Source: Mycobacterium sp. GA-0227b (GTDB lineage Bacteria > Actinomycetota > Actinomycetes > Mycobacteriales > Mycobacteriaceae). From it: a stretch of 64,000 bases of DNA. Below, piece by piece: positions 39,591 through 53,668 of the stretch (the stretch's first letter is position 1; the number at the start of each line of letters is the position of its first letter). The notes under the pieces were generated by a model. That model ran no database searches and was not told where the DNA came from. It was given only the letters and a program-made list of their open reading frames with translations. The position numbers were made by a program, and so were the translations under genes. Location of the stretch: the NCBI RefSeq assembly GCF_001499855.1, contig NZ_LQIK01000005.1, positions 62,001 to 126,000 of the forward strand, given 5' to 3'.

Positions 39591-39683
39591 ATGCAAACAG
39601 CGTCCGGCAACAAGAGCGGCCATGTGCTGGCCCTCATTGCCGTGGGTTCGAGCGCTGTCGCCGATGTCTGTTGTTGTTGCTGA
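39591..39683 (+). CDS. Polycysteine leader ORF upstream of subI-cysTWA (30 aa)
   Basis: A short frame from ATG 39591 whose product ends Asp-Val-Cys-Cys-Cys-Cys-stop (codons TGT TGT TGT TGC TGA at 39669-39683). It lies 117 nt before subI. Leaderless polycysteine uORFs of this form have been shown in M. smegmatis to act as cysteine-responsive attenuators of downstream sulfur genes: when Cys-tRNA is short, ribosomes stall on the Cys run and change the fold of the mRNA. The gene context (sulfate import) matches exactly. The peptide itself probably has no function. Confidence 0.75.
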   Translation: MQTASGNKSGHVLALIAVGSSAVADVCCCC

Positions 39684-39800
39684 CTCCCTACCCGTCCGCG
39701 GTTCGGTGTCGGTGACGGCTGTGGCATGGCGCCCTCGTGCCGATCCATCGCCTTTCCGTCGGAACGGATTCCGTCGAAATCCCCCAACGAAAGGTCACCG

Positions 39801-40832
39801 ATGGGCAACATCCGCACCTCCTGGCGCGCCGCCGCGGCGCTCGCGACCACCGCGACCCTGCTCGTCGCGTGCGGAGGCGGGTCGAGCGATGTGCCGGGCG
39901 GGGACCGGCAGGGTGGCGACGCCGAAACCACCCTGACGCTCGTCGCCTATGCCGTGCCCGAACCCGGCTGGAGCAAGATCCTTCCGGCGTTCGCGGCCAG
40001 CGAGGAAGGTGACGGCGTGGCGGTCACGACGTCCTACGGTGCGTCGGGTGATCAGTCGCGCGCGGTGGTCGACGGCAAACCCGCCGACGTCGTGAACTTC
40101 TCGGTCGAACCCGACATCACCCGGCTGGTGAAGGCGGGCAAGGTCGCCGAGGACTGGAACGCCGGCGTCACGAAGGGCATCCCCTTCGGCTCGGTGGTTT
40201 CCCTGGTTGTCCGCGAGGGCAACCCGAAGAACATCAAGGACTGGGACGACCTTCTGCAACCCGGGCTCGAAGTGGTCAGCCCCAGCCCGTTGAGTTCCGG
40301 TTCGGCGAAGTGGAACCTGTTGGCGCCGTATGCCGCCAAGAGCAACGGCGGCCAGAACCCGCAGGCCGGCCTCGAGTTCGTGAACCAGCTCGTCACCGAA
40401 CACATCAAGACCAGGCCGACGTCGGGCCGAGAGGCCAGCGACCTGTTCCTGCAGGGCACCGGCGACGTGCTGCTCAGCTATGAGAACGAGGCGATCAACA
40501 TAGAGCGGCAGGGCAAGCCCGTCGAACACGTCAACCCTCCGCAGACGTTCAAGATCGAGAATCCCGTCGCGGTGGTGACCTCCAGCGCGCACCAGGACAA
40601 GGCGAACGCGCTGAAGAACTTCCTCTACACCCCGGAGGCCCAGAAGATCTGGGCGCAGGCCGGTTTCCGGCCGGTCGATCCGGCGGTCGCCGAGGACTTC
40701 GCGGACGACTTCCCGGCCCCGCAGAAGCTGTGGACGATCGCCGACCTGGGTGGCTGGAGCGCCGTCGATCCGGCATTGTTCGACAAGGACAACGGCTCGA
40801 TCACGAAGATTTACAAACAGGCGACCGGATGA
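39801..40832 (+). CDS. subI: Sulfate-binding lipoprotein of the ABC importer
   Basis: Periplasmic-binding-protein family Sbp: lipobox LLVACGG near residue 25, then the mature domain with TLVAYAVPEPGWSKILPAF, TTSYGASGDQSRAVVDGKPADVVNFSVEPDI, SPLSSGSAKWNLLAPYA and GDVLLSYENEAI, all regions typical of sulfate binders. It captures sulfate (and probably thiosulfate) outside the membrane for CysTWA. ATG 39801 follows GAAAGG. The stop overlaps the cysT start. Confidence 0.94.
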   Translation: MGNIRTSWRAAAALATTATLLVACGGGSSDVPGGDRQGGDAETTLTLVAYAVPEPGWSKILPAFAASEEGDGVAVTTSYGASGDQSRAVVDGKPADVVNFSVEPDITRLVKAGKVAEDWNAGVTKGIPFGSVVSLVVREGNPKNIKDWDDLLQPGLEVVSPSPLSSGSAKWNLLAPYAAKSNGGQNPQAGLEFVNQLVTEHIKTRPTSGREASDLFLQGTGDVLLSYENEAINIERQGKPVEHVNPPQTFKIENPVAVVTSSAHQDKANALKNFLYTPEAQKIWAQAGFRPVDPAVAEDFADDFPAPQKLWTIADLGGWSAVDPALFDKDNGSITKIYKQATG

Positions 40833-41656
40833 CAGCTGCGCTTGGCCCCGGCGTCTTCGCCGGCCGGTACGGCAGCACTCGGCTGCGTGTCGGCGTCGCG
40901 ACGACGTGGCTGTCGGTGATCGTGCTGCTGCCGCTGGCCGCGATCGTCTGGCAGTCCGCGGGCGGCGGGTGGGCGGCGTTCTGGGAGGCGGTGACGTCCA
41001 ACGCGGCGCTGGAATCGTTTCGCGTGACGTTGACGATCTCGACGCTTGTCGCGGTGGTGAACCTGTTCTTCGGCCTGCTGGTCGCCTGGGTGCTCACCCG
41101 CGACGACTTCCCCGGAAAGCGGCTGGTCGACGCGATCATCGACTTGCCGTTCGCGCTGCCCACCATCGTCGCCAGCCTGGTGATGCTCGCGCTCTACGGC
41201 CCGAACAGCCCGGTCGGGGTGCACATCCAGCACACGAAGTGGGGAGTGGCCACCGCGCTGCTGTTCGTCACGCTCCCGTTCGTGGTGCGCTCGGTGCAGC
41301 CGGTGCTGCTCGAATTGGACCGGGAAGTGGAGGAGGCCGCTGCGTCGCTGGGCGCCGACAACTTCACCATCTTCCGGCTGGTGATCCTGCCCGCGCTGCT
41401 GCCGTCGCTGCTGTCGGGGACCGGCCTGGCGTTCTCGCGCGCGATCGGCGAGTACGGCTCCGTCGTGCTGATCGGCGGAGCGGTGCCGGGGGAGACCGAG
41501 GTGTCCTCCCAGTACATAAGGACCCTCATCGAATTCGACGACCGGACCGGGGCCGCCGCGGTTTCCATTGTGCTGCTGTCGTTTTCCTTCGTCGTGTTGT
41601 TCATCCTGCGCACCGTCGGGGCCCGGGCCGCCAAGCGCCAGGAGCTCGAGACATGA
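40829..41656 (+). CDS. cysT: Sulfate ABC transporter permease CysT
   Basis: Permease of 275 aa with about six transmembrane helices ([61 protein letters not shown] and others). The EAA loop that docks onto the ATPase reads [28 protein letters not shown] overlaps the subI stop (ATGA), and its own stop overlaps cysW. Forms the membrane channel with CysW. Confidence 0.94.
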   Translation: MTAALGPGVFAGRYGSTRLRVGVATTWLSVIVLLPLAAIVWQSAGGGWAAFWEAVTSNAALESFRVTLTISTLVAVVNLFFGLLVAWVLTRDDFPGKRLVDAIIDLPFALPTIVASLVMLALYGPNSPVGVHIQHTKWGVATALLFVTLPFVVRSVQPVLLELDREVEEAAASLGADNFTIFRLVILPALLPSLLSGTGLAFSRAIGEYGSVVLIGGAVPGETEVSSQYIRTLIEFDDRTGAAAVSIVLLSFSFVVLFILRTVGARAAKRQELET

Positions 41657-42465
41657 TTCTCTCAGCCGCGGCGCGATACGTGTTGCGCTTCGTCGCGCTC
41701 GGCTACCTGCTGGTCCTGCTGGTCGTGCCGGTCGGGCTGATCCTGTGGCGCACGTTCGCTCCCGGCATCGGCACCTTCGTCGAGTCGATCACCACACCGG
41801 CGGCGATCTCGGCGCTGCAGCTCTCGCTGCTGGTGGTCGCGATCGTGGTCCCACTCAACGTCATCTTCGGGGTGCCGACGGCATTGGTGCTGGCGCGCAA
41901 CCGGTTTCGCGGCAAGAGCCTGCTCCAGGCGGTCATCGACCTGCCATTCGCGGTGTCTCCGGTGGTGGTCGGTGTCGCATTGATCCTGTTGTGGGGCAGC
42001 GCGGGAGCGTTCGGCTTCGTCGAGAACAACCTCGGGCTCAAGATCATCTTCGGCTTGCCGGGCATCGTGTTGGCGAGCATCTTCGTCACGGTCCCGTACG
42101 TCATTCGCGAGGTCGAACCCGTCCTGCACGAGCTGGGCACCGACCAGGAAGAGGCGGCATCGACGCTGGGTTCCAGCTCGTGGCAGACGTTCTGGCGGGT
42201 CACCCTGCCCTCCATCAAATGGGGCCTGATGTACGGCGTGGTGCTGACGGTCGCCCGTACCCTCGGCGAGTACGGCGCGGTGATCATGGTGTCGTCGAAC
42301 CTGCCGGGCACCTCGCAGACGCTGACCCTGCTGGTGTCCGATCGCCATGCGCGCGGCGCGGAATACGGTGCCTACGCGATCTCGACGCTGCTGATGGCGG
42401 TGGCGGTGATCGTGTTGATCGCCCAGGTGATTCTCGACGCCCGCCGCCAGAAGACGACCGAGTAG
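41653..42465 (+). CDS. cysW: Sulfate ABC transporter permease CysW
   Basis: Second permease, 270 aa, parallel to Cys[22 protein letters not shown] and the EAA loop [25 protein letters not shown] near residue 175. About six membrane spans. ATG 41653 overlaps cysT by 4 bases. It ends 17 nt before cysA. Confidence 0.94.
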   Translation: MILSAAARYVLRFVALGYLLVLLVVPVGLILWRTFAPGIGTFVESITTPAAISALQLSLLVVAIVVPLNVIFGVPTALVLARNRFRGKSLLQAVIDLPFAVSPVVVGVALILLWGSAGAFGFVENNLGLKIIFGLPGIVLASIFVTVPYVIREVEPVLHELGTDQEEAASTLGSSSWQTFWRVTLPSIKWGLMYGVVLTVARTLGEYGAVIMVSSNLPGTSQTLTLLVSDRHARGAEYGAYAISTLLMAVAVIVLIAQVILDARRQKTTE

Positions 42466-42482
42466 AACAGGAGACGACGGCT

Positions 42483-43532
42483 GTGCCGAACGCGATCACC
42501 GTACAGGGCGCCAACAAGCGCTACGGCGACTTCGCCGCGCTCGACAACGTCGACTTCGACGTGCCCGCCGGCTCGCTCACCGCGCTGCTGGGTCCCAGCG
42601 GTTCGGGCAAGTCCACCCTGCTGCGCGCGATCGCCGGGCTGGACCAGCCCGACAGTGGCACGATCACGATCAACGGCCGTGACGTGACCAAGATTCCGCC
42701 GCAGCGACGCGGTATCGGTTTCGTCTTCCAGCACTATGCCGCGTTCAAGCACCTCACCGTCCGCGACAACGTCGCGTTCGGACTCAAGATTCGCAAGCGG
42801 CCGAAGGCCGAGATCGCCGAAAAGGTCGACAACCTCCTGGAAGTCGTTGGGCTGGCGGGTTTTCAGACCCGCTACCCGAACCAGCTCTCCGGCGGTCAGC
42901 GTCAGCGCATGGCGCTTGCCCGCGCGCTCGCAGTGGACCCGCAGGTGCTGCTGCTCGACGAGCCGTTCGGCGCGTTGGACGCCAAGGTGCGCGAGGATCT
43001 GCGGGCGTGGCTGCGGCGCCTGCACGACGAGGTGCACGTGACGACCGTGCTGGTCACCCACGACCAGTCCGAGGCCCTCGACGTCGCCGACCGGATCGCG
43101 GTGCTCAACAAGGGCCGCATCGAGCAGATCGGTTCGCCGACGCAGGTTTACGACGAGCCGGCGAATGCGTTCGTGATGTCGTTCCTCGGCGCGGTGTCGT
43201 CGTTGAACGGAGCCCTGGTGCGCCCGCACGACATCCGGGTGGGGCGCAATCCCGAGATGGCGATCGCCTCGACCGACGACTCGGTGCAGAGCACCGGCGT
43301 GGTGCGCGCGGTCATCGACCGGATCGTCATGCTGGGCTTCGAAGTTCGCGTCGAATTGACCAACGCCGCAACGCAGACGCCGTTCACCGCGCAGATCACC
43401 CGCGGCGACGCCGAGGCGCTCGGACTGCGTGAAGGCGACACCGTGTACGTGCGCGCCACCCGCGTGCCGTCGATTCCCGCCGACACCGAACTACCGATGG
43501 CCGACACACCGCCGACGACGACGAGTCGCTGA
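42483..43532 (+). CDS. cysA: Sulfate ABC transporter ATP-binding protein CysA
   Basis: 349-aa ATPase: Walker [17 protein letters not shown] near residue 38, Q-loop [12 protein letters not shown], signature [18 protein letters not shown], Walker [15 protein letters not shown]-loop [15 protein letters not shown]-terminal regulatory extension (about residues 245-349) contains a TOBE-like domain. GTG 42483 with AGGAGACGACG upstream. It is the last gene of the import operon and faces sirB only 4 nt away. Confidence 0.95.
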   Translation: MPNAITVQGANKRYGDFAALDNVDFDVPAGSLTALLGPSGSGKSTLLRAIAGLDQPDSGTITINGRDVTKIPPQRRGIGFVFQHYAAFKHLTVRDNVAFGLKIRKRPKAEIAEKVDNLLEVVGLAGFQTRYPNQLSGGQRQRMALARALAVDPQVLLLDEPFGALDAKVREDLRAWLRRLHDEVHVTTVLVTHDQSEALDVADRIAVLNKGRIEQIGSPTQVYDEPANAFVMSFLGAVSSLNGALVRPHDIRVGRNPEMAIASTDDSVQSTGVVRAVIDRIVMLGFEVRVELTNAATQTPFTAQITRGDAEALGLREGDTVYVRATRVPSIPADTELPMADTPPTTTSR

Positions 43533-43536
43533 GCGG

Positions 43537-44268
43537 CTACGCCGCGACGAGGTCCTCGGCGACCACCGCGTCGAAGCGGTCCAGCACCGTTGCGGCGACC
43601 AGGTTGTGCGAGCCCAGCGGTTCGGCCATCGCAATGCCGTTCGCTGCAGCGTACGCCCTCACCCGGTCGGTGATGCGGCCGTGCGCCAAGAACCAGGGGG
43701 CGATGACGAGGCGCTCGGCGCCGTCGGCGCGCAGCCGCTCCGCGGCGTCGGCGACGCCGGGGTAGGCGCCGGTGGCGAACGCGATCTGAGTTCCGCGCCA
43801 ACGAGTTCCAGTGCCGAGGGTGTGCGCCACCGTGGCGGTGCGTGCGTTGGCGGCTTCCCTGGAGGTGCCGACCGCGACGACGATCACCCCGAGGCCGTCG
43901 TCATCGGGGGAGACCCCGGCCTCGGCGAGGCGCCGGCGGAACACCGTCATCAAGGCCGGGTCCTCGCCGAGAACGTCGGCCCGGTCCACCACTGCACCGG
44001 ACTCCTCGATGACGGTGGGGATGTCGATGCGCGCGTGATAGGCGTCGGCGAGCAGCAACGGGACGACGATGCCGGGGCCGTCCAGCCCACGCAACGTGTC
44101 AGTCAGGTACGGCCCGTTCTGTTCGAGGAATGCCGCCCGGACGTCGAGCCACGGCCGCAGCCGTCGAATGCGGCCCGCGACCGCATGTGTCACCGCCGCC
44201 GACCGGGGATCGGCGCTGCCGTGGGCCGTCAGCACCAGAGCGCGACGGGTTGGTGCAAGCACCGTCAC
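43537..44268 (-). CDS. sirB: Sirohydrochlorin ferrochelatase-like protein (CbiX/SirB family)
   Basis: About 243 aa. Two related half-domains: the N-terminal half begins ALVLTAHGSADPRSAAVTHAVAGRI with the metal-site His, and the second begins VIVVAVGTSREAANA. It inserts iron into sirohydrochlorin to make siroheme, the cofactor of the sulfite reductase encoded two genes upstream. GTG 44268 overlaps the cysH stop (GTGA), so nirA-cysH-sirB is one translationally coupled operon. Confidence 0.9.
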   Translation of the reverse strand: MTVLAPTRRALVLTAHGSADPRSAAVTHAVAGRIRRLRPWLDVRAAFLEQNGPYLTDTLRGLDGPGIVVPLLLADAYHARIDIPTVIEESGAVVDRADVLGEDPALMTVFRRRLAEAGVSPDDDGLGVIVVAVGTSREAANARTATVAHTLGTGTRWRGTQIAFATGAYPGVADAAERLRADGAERLVIAPWFLAHGRITDRVRAYAAANGIAMAEPLGSHNLVAATVLDRFDAVVAEDLVAA

Positions 44269-44969
44269 GACGCGTGCAGCCCGCATTCGATCTTGCCGGT
44301 GCCCGCCCACCGGCCACTGCGCGGATCGGCGCCCTCGACCGGCTTCGCCGTGCACGGCGCGCAGCCGATCGACGGATAGCCTTCGTCCACAAGCGGATTG
44401 ACGAGCACGCTGTTGGCATCGATATAGGCCTGCATGTCCTCATCGGTCCAGGCCGCCAGCGGGTTGATCTTCACCAGGCCGAATGCCTTGTCCCAGCTGA
44501 TCAGTGGAGCGTTGGCGCGCGTGGGTGCCTCGACCCGGCGGATGCCGGTGACCCATGCGGAGTATCCGCGCAGCGCCGCCGACAGCGGCTCCACCTTGCG
44601 CATCCGGCAGCACTCGTTGGGCTCGCGGGCGAACAGGTCCTTGCCGAACAACTCGTCCTGCTCGGCCACGCTGTGCTCCGGTCTGACATTGACGACGTTG
44701 ACGTCGTAGACCGCCTCGACGGCGTCGCGGGTGCCGATGGTCTCCACGAAGTGGTATCCGGTGTCGAGAAACAGGACGTCGACACCCGGGCGCACCTTGG
44801 CGGCCAGGTCGACGAGCACCGCATCCTGCATGTTCGACGCCACGATGTAGCTGTCGCCGAAGTTCTCATCGGTCCAGCGCAGCAGGTCGAGCGCGCTGGC
44901 CCCGTCGAGTTCGGCCGCACCGCGCTCGGCCAATGCCTGCAGGTCGGTCTCGTTCATCAACTCCGTCAC
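44265..44969 (-). CDS. cysH: Adenylyl-sulfate (APS/PAPS) reductase
   Basis: Reduces activated sulfate to sulfite with thioredoxin. The N-terminal PP-loop-like domain includes SNMQDAVLVDLAAKVRPGVDVLFLDTGYHF, followed by TGIRRVEAPTRANAP. The paired cysteine motifs CCRMRKVEPL and GCAPCTAKP are the 4Fe-4S ligands diagnostic of the APS-using type, and ECGLH near the end carries the catalytic cysteine. GTG 44969 overlaps the nirA stop; ATG 44957 is an alternative. Confidence 0.95.
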   Translation of the reverse strand: MTELMNETDLQALAERGAAELDGASALDLLRWTDENFGDSYIVASNMQDAVLVDLAAKVRPGVDVLFLDTGYHFVETIGTRDAVEAVYDVNVVNVRPEHSVAEQDELFGKDLFAREPNECCRMRKVEPLSAALRGYSAWVTGIRRVEAPTRANAPLISWDKAFGLVKINPLAAWTDEDMQAYIDANSVLVNPLVDEGYPSIGCAPCTAKPVEGADPRSGRWAGTGKIECGLHAS

Positions 44970-46648
44970 CTCAGGTCCGCCTCGTCTGCTCGTAGTGCCC
45001 ACGTAGCGAAACGCTCGCCCTGTTCTCTTTGTTTCACGAAGTTTCGGACGACACGGTCGATGTAGTCACCGAGCTCAGAAGACAGCACCTTGTGCTGGCG
45101 CAGCTTGCGGCCGAAACCGCTGTCCAGGCCGAGGCTGCCGCCCAGGTGCACCTGGAAACCCTCGACCGAACCGCCGTTGCCGTCGTCGACCATCTGGCCC
45201 TTGAAGCCGATGTCGGCGACCTGGATGCGCGCGCACGAGTTCGGGCAGCCGTTGATGTTGATCGTGATCGGCACGTCGAGCTGGGCGTTGATGTCCTCGA
45301 GCCGCTTCTCCAGCTCCGGCACCAGCCCCTGGGCCCGGGTACGCGTCTCGGTGAACGACAGTTTGCAGAACTCGATACCGGTGCAGGCCATCAGGTTCTT
45401 GCGCCAGTGCGACGGCTGCGGCGGCAACCCGAGCGCCTCGAGACCGGCCGCCAGTTCGTCGACCTTGTCGTCGGGCACATCGAGGATGATCAGCTTCTGA
45501 TAGGGCGTGAAGCGGATGCGGTCCGAGCCCGCCGCTTCGGCCAGATCGGCGACCTTCCGCAGGATCGTGCCGGACACGCGGCCCGCGACCGGCGCGACAC
45601 CCACGGCGTTGCGCCCGTTCTTGAGCTTCTGGATGCCGACGTGGTCGATCGGGTGCTTGACCGGTTCGGGGGCGGGCCCGTCGATGAGCTTGCGCCCGAG
45701 GTACTCGTCCTCGAGCACCTGGCGGAACTTTTCTACGCCCCAGTCCTTGATCAGGAACTTCAACCGGGCCTTGGACCGCAGCCGCCGGTACCCGTAGTCG
45801 CGGAACACCGCGGTTACGGCCTCCCACACGTCGGGCACCTCGTCGAGCGGAACCCACGCGCCGAGTCGCTGCGCCAGCATCGGGTTGGTGGACAGGCCGC
45901 CGCCCACCCACAGATCGAGCCCCGGCCCGTGTTCGGGATGGTCGACCCCGATGAAGGAGACGTCGTTGACCTCGTGGGCGACGTCCTGCAATCCGGAGAT
46001 CGCGGTCTTGTACTTGCGGGGCAGGTTCGAGTACTCGGGATTGCCGATGTAGCGACGCACGATCTCGTCGAGCGCAGGCGTCGGATCGAGCACCTCGTCG
46101 AGGGACAAGCCCGCCAGCGGCGAGCCCAGCATCCCGCGCGGGCAGTCCCCGCAGGCCTCGGTGGTCTGCAGCCCGTGAGCGGCCAGCCGATCCCAGATCT
46201 CGGGCACGTTCTCGATCTCGAGCCAGTGATACTGCAGGTTCATCCGGTCGGAGATGTCGGCGGTGTCGCGGGCGAACTCGGTGGAGATCTCGCCCAGCGT
46301 GCGCAGCGCGGCGGCGGTGAGGGCCTTGCCGTCGCAGCGCACCCGCATCATGAAGTACTTGGCCTCGAGCAGGTCGGCGTTCTCGTCGCCGGTCCAGGTG
46401 CCGTCGTAGCCCTGCTCACGCTGGGTGTACAGGCCCATCCAACGGAAGCGGCCGCGCAGGTCGGTCTTGTCGATGCCGTCGAAGCCGGTCTTGGAGTAGA
46501 TGTCGACGATGCGGGCGCGCACGTTGAGCGCGTCATCGTCCTTTTTCAGCTGCTCGTTGGCGTTGAGCGGTTCGCGGTAGCCGAGTTTCCACTGGCCCTC
46601 GGCGCGGGGGCGTTTGGCGGGCTTCGGCTTGGTTTCCGCTGTGGTCAT
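44966..46648 (-). CDS. nirA: Ferredoxin-dependent sulfite reductase
   Basis: 560-aa siroheme/4Fe-4S enzyme reducing sulfite to sulfide with six electrons. Two ferredoxin-like half-domains; the cluster ligands are in MACTGIEFCKLSFTETR and INGCPNSCARIQVADIG (C-x5-C and C-x3-C type spacing). Named nirA historically in mycobacteria but acting on sulfite, consistent with the neighbours cysH and sirB. AGAGGAG lies upstream of the ATG. A polycysteine leader ORF starts about 210 nt upstream. Confidence 0.94.
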   Translation of the reverse strand: MTTAETKPKPAKRPRAEGQWKLGYREPLNANEQLKKDDDALNVRARIVDIYSKTGFDGIDKTDLRGRFRWMGLYTQREQGYDGTWTGDENADLLEAKYFMMRVRCDGKALTAAALRTLGEISTEFARDTADISDRMNLQYHWLEIENVPEIWDRLAAHGLQTTEACGDCPRGMLGSPLAGLSLDEVLDPTPALDEIVRRYIGNPEYSNLPRKYKTAISGLQDVAHEVNDVSFIGVDHPEHGPGLDLWVGGGLSTNPMLAQRLGAWVPLDEVPDVWEAVTAVFRDYGYRRLRSKARLKFLIKDWGVEKFRQVLEDEYLGRKLIDGPAPEPVKHPIDHVGIQKLKNGRNAVGVAPVAGRVSGTILRKVADLAEAAGSDRIRFTPYQKLIILDVPDDKVDELAAGLEALGLPPQPSHWRKNLMACTGIEFCKLSFTETRTRAQGLVPELEKRLEDINAQLDVPITININGCPNSCARIQVADIGFKGQMVDDGNGGSVEGFQVHLGGSLGLDSGFGRKLRQHKVLSSELGDYIDRVVRNFVKQREQGERFATWALRADEADLR

Positions 46649-46760
46649 GGTCGTGGCTCCTCTGTGGAGCCGGATCGCGCGTCATCACCGGGGCTGTCCG
46701 GCGGCGCAGATCCGGCGGCCAGCTGAAATTCGGGGTGGGCTGGGTCCTAAGGATCAAGCG

Positions 46761-46856
46761 TCAGGGCAGACAACAACAGCTACACACGCGCTTGAAATCG
46801 ACATGCCGCCGCGCCACCAGGGCTACACGCTGGGGGAAGATGCGGACGGCGGTCAC
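46761..46856 (-). CDS. Polycysteine leader ORF upstream of nirA-cysH-sirB (31 aa)
   Basis: Minus-strand short frame from GTG 46856 whose product ends KRVCSCCCLP-stop, i.e. four cysteines in five codons. It lies 112 nt before nirA. CACAAT (46864-46869) is 7 nt before the GTG, compatible with a leaderless transcript, the layout described for cysteine-responsive attenuators in mycobacteria. An internal GTG at 46817 would give an 18-residue version. The open frame upstream is also uninterrupted, so the start is a judgement based on the promoter. Confidence 0.65.
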   Translation of the reverse strand: MTAVRIFPQRVALVARRHVDFKRVCSCCCLP

Positions 46857-46863
46857 GTGCCCA

Positions 46864-46869
46864 ATTGTG
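46864..46869 (-). promoter_or_regulatory. -10 hexamer for the nirA operon leader
   Basis: Minus-strand CACAAT, 7 nt before GTG 46856. Its position suits leaderless transcription of the cysteine-rich leader. The divergent hemW gene has its own candidate hexamer GACAAT at 47003-47008. Inferred. Confidence 0.45.
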
Positions 46870-47015
46870 CCACGGACACCGACATATGCCCTAACCGGGC
46901 AGAATTTACGGTCACGGTGAGCAGAAACCGGGCAGCGAGGCGGCAATCACGCAGCAGAAGTACGAGGAGGCGCCTGCGTGGCGGCAATGTCGCGGCCAGG
47001 CGGACAATCGCTTGC

Positions 47016-48221
47016 ATGACCCGAACCGCGGCACCGACTGGACGCTCCTCGCGCGAGCGCTCGTCGGCCGAGTTACCGGTCGTCACGCCGACGCCGGGGC
47101 GGCCGTTCGGTGTCTACATCCACGTGCCGTTCTGCGCGACCCGCTGCGGTTACTGCGACTTCAACACCTACACCCCCGCCGAGCTGGGCGGCGCCGACCC
47201 CGGCCAGTGGCTGGTCGCGTTGCGTGCCGAGCTGACGTCGGCGGCTCAGCGGCTGGGCAGCGCGCCGCGGGTCGACACCGTGTTCGTCGGCGGTGGCACG
47301 CCGTCCCTGCTGGGCGGCGCGGGCCTGGCCGCGGTGCTCGACGCCGTGCGCACGCATTTCCCGCTGGCGCCCGACGCCGAGGTCACCACCGAGGCCAACC
47401 CCGAGTCGACGTCGCCGCCGCTGTTCGACCAGCTGCGCGAGGCCGGGTACACCCGGGTGTCGCTGGGGATGCAGTCGGCGGCGCCCCATGTGCTGGCGAC
47501 GCTGGACCGCACACATTCGCCGGGGCGGGCGCTCGGTGCGGCGCGGGAAGCCCGGGCGGCCGGATTCGAGCACGTCAACCTCGACCTCATCTACGGCACG
47601 CCGGGGGAGTCCGACGACGATCTGCTGCGCTCGGTCGACACGGTCGTGGAGGCCGGCGTCGATCACGTCTCGGCCTACGCGCTGGTCGTCGAGGATGGCA
47701 CCGCGATGGCCCGTCGGGTGCGCCGCGGCGAGCTCGCACCGCCCGACGACGACGTGCTGGCCCGCCGCTACGAGCTGCTCGACGCCCGCCTGACGGACGC
47801 CGGTTTCGATTGGTACGAGGTCTCCAACTGGAGTCGGCCGGGCGGTGAATGCCTGCACAACATCGGCTACTGGAACGGCGGCCAGTGGTGGGGCGCCGGG
47901 CCGGGAGCGCACGGCTTCGTCGGCGCGGTCCGATGGTGGAACGTCAAGCATCCCAACACCTATGCGCAGATGCTGGCCGACGGCCGGCTGCCGGTGGCCG
48001 ACTGTGAGCAACTCGACGCCGAAACCATGCACATCGAGGATGTGATGCTGCGGGTGCGGCTGCGCGACGGGCTGCCGACGAGCTTGCTGACCCAATCCGA
48101 ACGGCGGCGGGCCGACACCGCCGTCGCCGACGGCCTGCTGACCCCGGTGGACAAGCGGCTGGCGCTCACCGACCGCGGCCGCCTGCTGGCCGACGCCGTG
48201 GTCCGCGACCTGCTCGACTAA
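47016..48221 (+). CDS. hemW: Radical SAM coproporphyrinogen oxidase-like protein HemW/HemN
   Basis: 401-aa radical-SAM enzyme: CxxxCxxC motif PFCATRCGYCDFNTYTP near residue 40, GGGTPSLL, EANPESTSPPLFDQLREAGYTRVSLGMQS, and DLIYGTPGES. The lack of the extra N-terminal region of true HemN and the length suggest HemW, a heme chaperone, although such genes are often annotated hemN. GACAAT (47003-47008) lies 7 nt before the ATG, fitting leaderless initiation. It is divergent from the nirA operon. Confidence 0.88.
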   Translation: MTRTAAPTGRSSRERSSAELPVVTPTPGRPFGVYIHVPFCATRCGYCDFNTYTPAELGGADPGQWLVALRAELTSAAQRLGSAPRVDTVFVGGGTPSLLGGAGLAAVLDAVRTHFPLAPDAEVTTEANPESTSPPLFDQLREAGYTRVSLGMQSAAPHVLATLDRTHSPGRALGAAREARAAGFEHVNLDLIYGTPGESDDDLLRSVDTVVEAGVDHVSAYALVVEDGTAMARRVRRGELAPPDDDVLARRYELLDARLTDAGFDWYEVSNWSRPGGECLHNIGYWNGGQWWGAGPGAHGFVGAVRWWNVKHPNTYAQMLADGRLPVADCEQLDAETMHIEDVMLRVRLRDGLPTSLLTQSERRRADTAVADGLLTPVDKRLALTDRGRLLADAVVRDLLD

Positions 48222-48327
48222 ATGCGGCGAGTGCCCGCAACGTGACCGGCACCACCTCCGAGCAGCCCGCGTAGATCACAAAAACCAGCCCGGATATGCC
48301 AGTATTGCGGCCATGGCGTGTGGATTC

Positions 48328-48346
48328 TTAGGCAAGGCTATCCAGA
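48328..48346. promoter_or_regulatory. IdeR iron box upstream of the polyketide synthase
   Basis: TTAGGCAAGGCTATCCAGA matches 14 of 19 positions of the mycobacterial IdeR consensus TTAGGTTAGGCTAACCTAA. It is centred about 28 nt before the GTG start at 48365, where Fe-IdeR would block transcription when iron is sufficient. Confidence 0.7.
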
Positions 48347-48364
48347 GTCCGGGACTCACCTGAC

Positions 48365-53560
<5,196 letters not shown>

Positions 53561-53668
53561 CCGGACACATCGCGCTCTGACTCCCGCCCAGACTGAAATC
53601 ATGCGCGAAAAGACGCCGGAATCTGCTGCACAACTTCAGTTTCGGCAGCGCAAGCAGATGTCCCCGCC

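Noticed and set aside
39537..39800. Riboswitch upstream of subI
   Set aside because: No conserved riboswitch core (for example a SAM-type one) was recognised; the polycysteine leader ORF explains the long untranslated stretch better.
45029..46726. 565-codon plus-strand frame opposite nirA
   Set aside because: Shadow frame; nirA on the other strand has complete siroheme/Fe-S ligands and operon overlaps.
53561..53668. Terminator between the PKS and mbtA
   Set aside because: Only a weak ACTGAA/TTCAGT pairing with a long loop is visible, so I do not list it.
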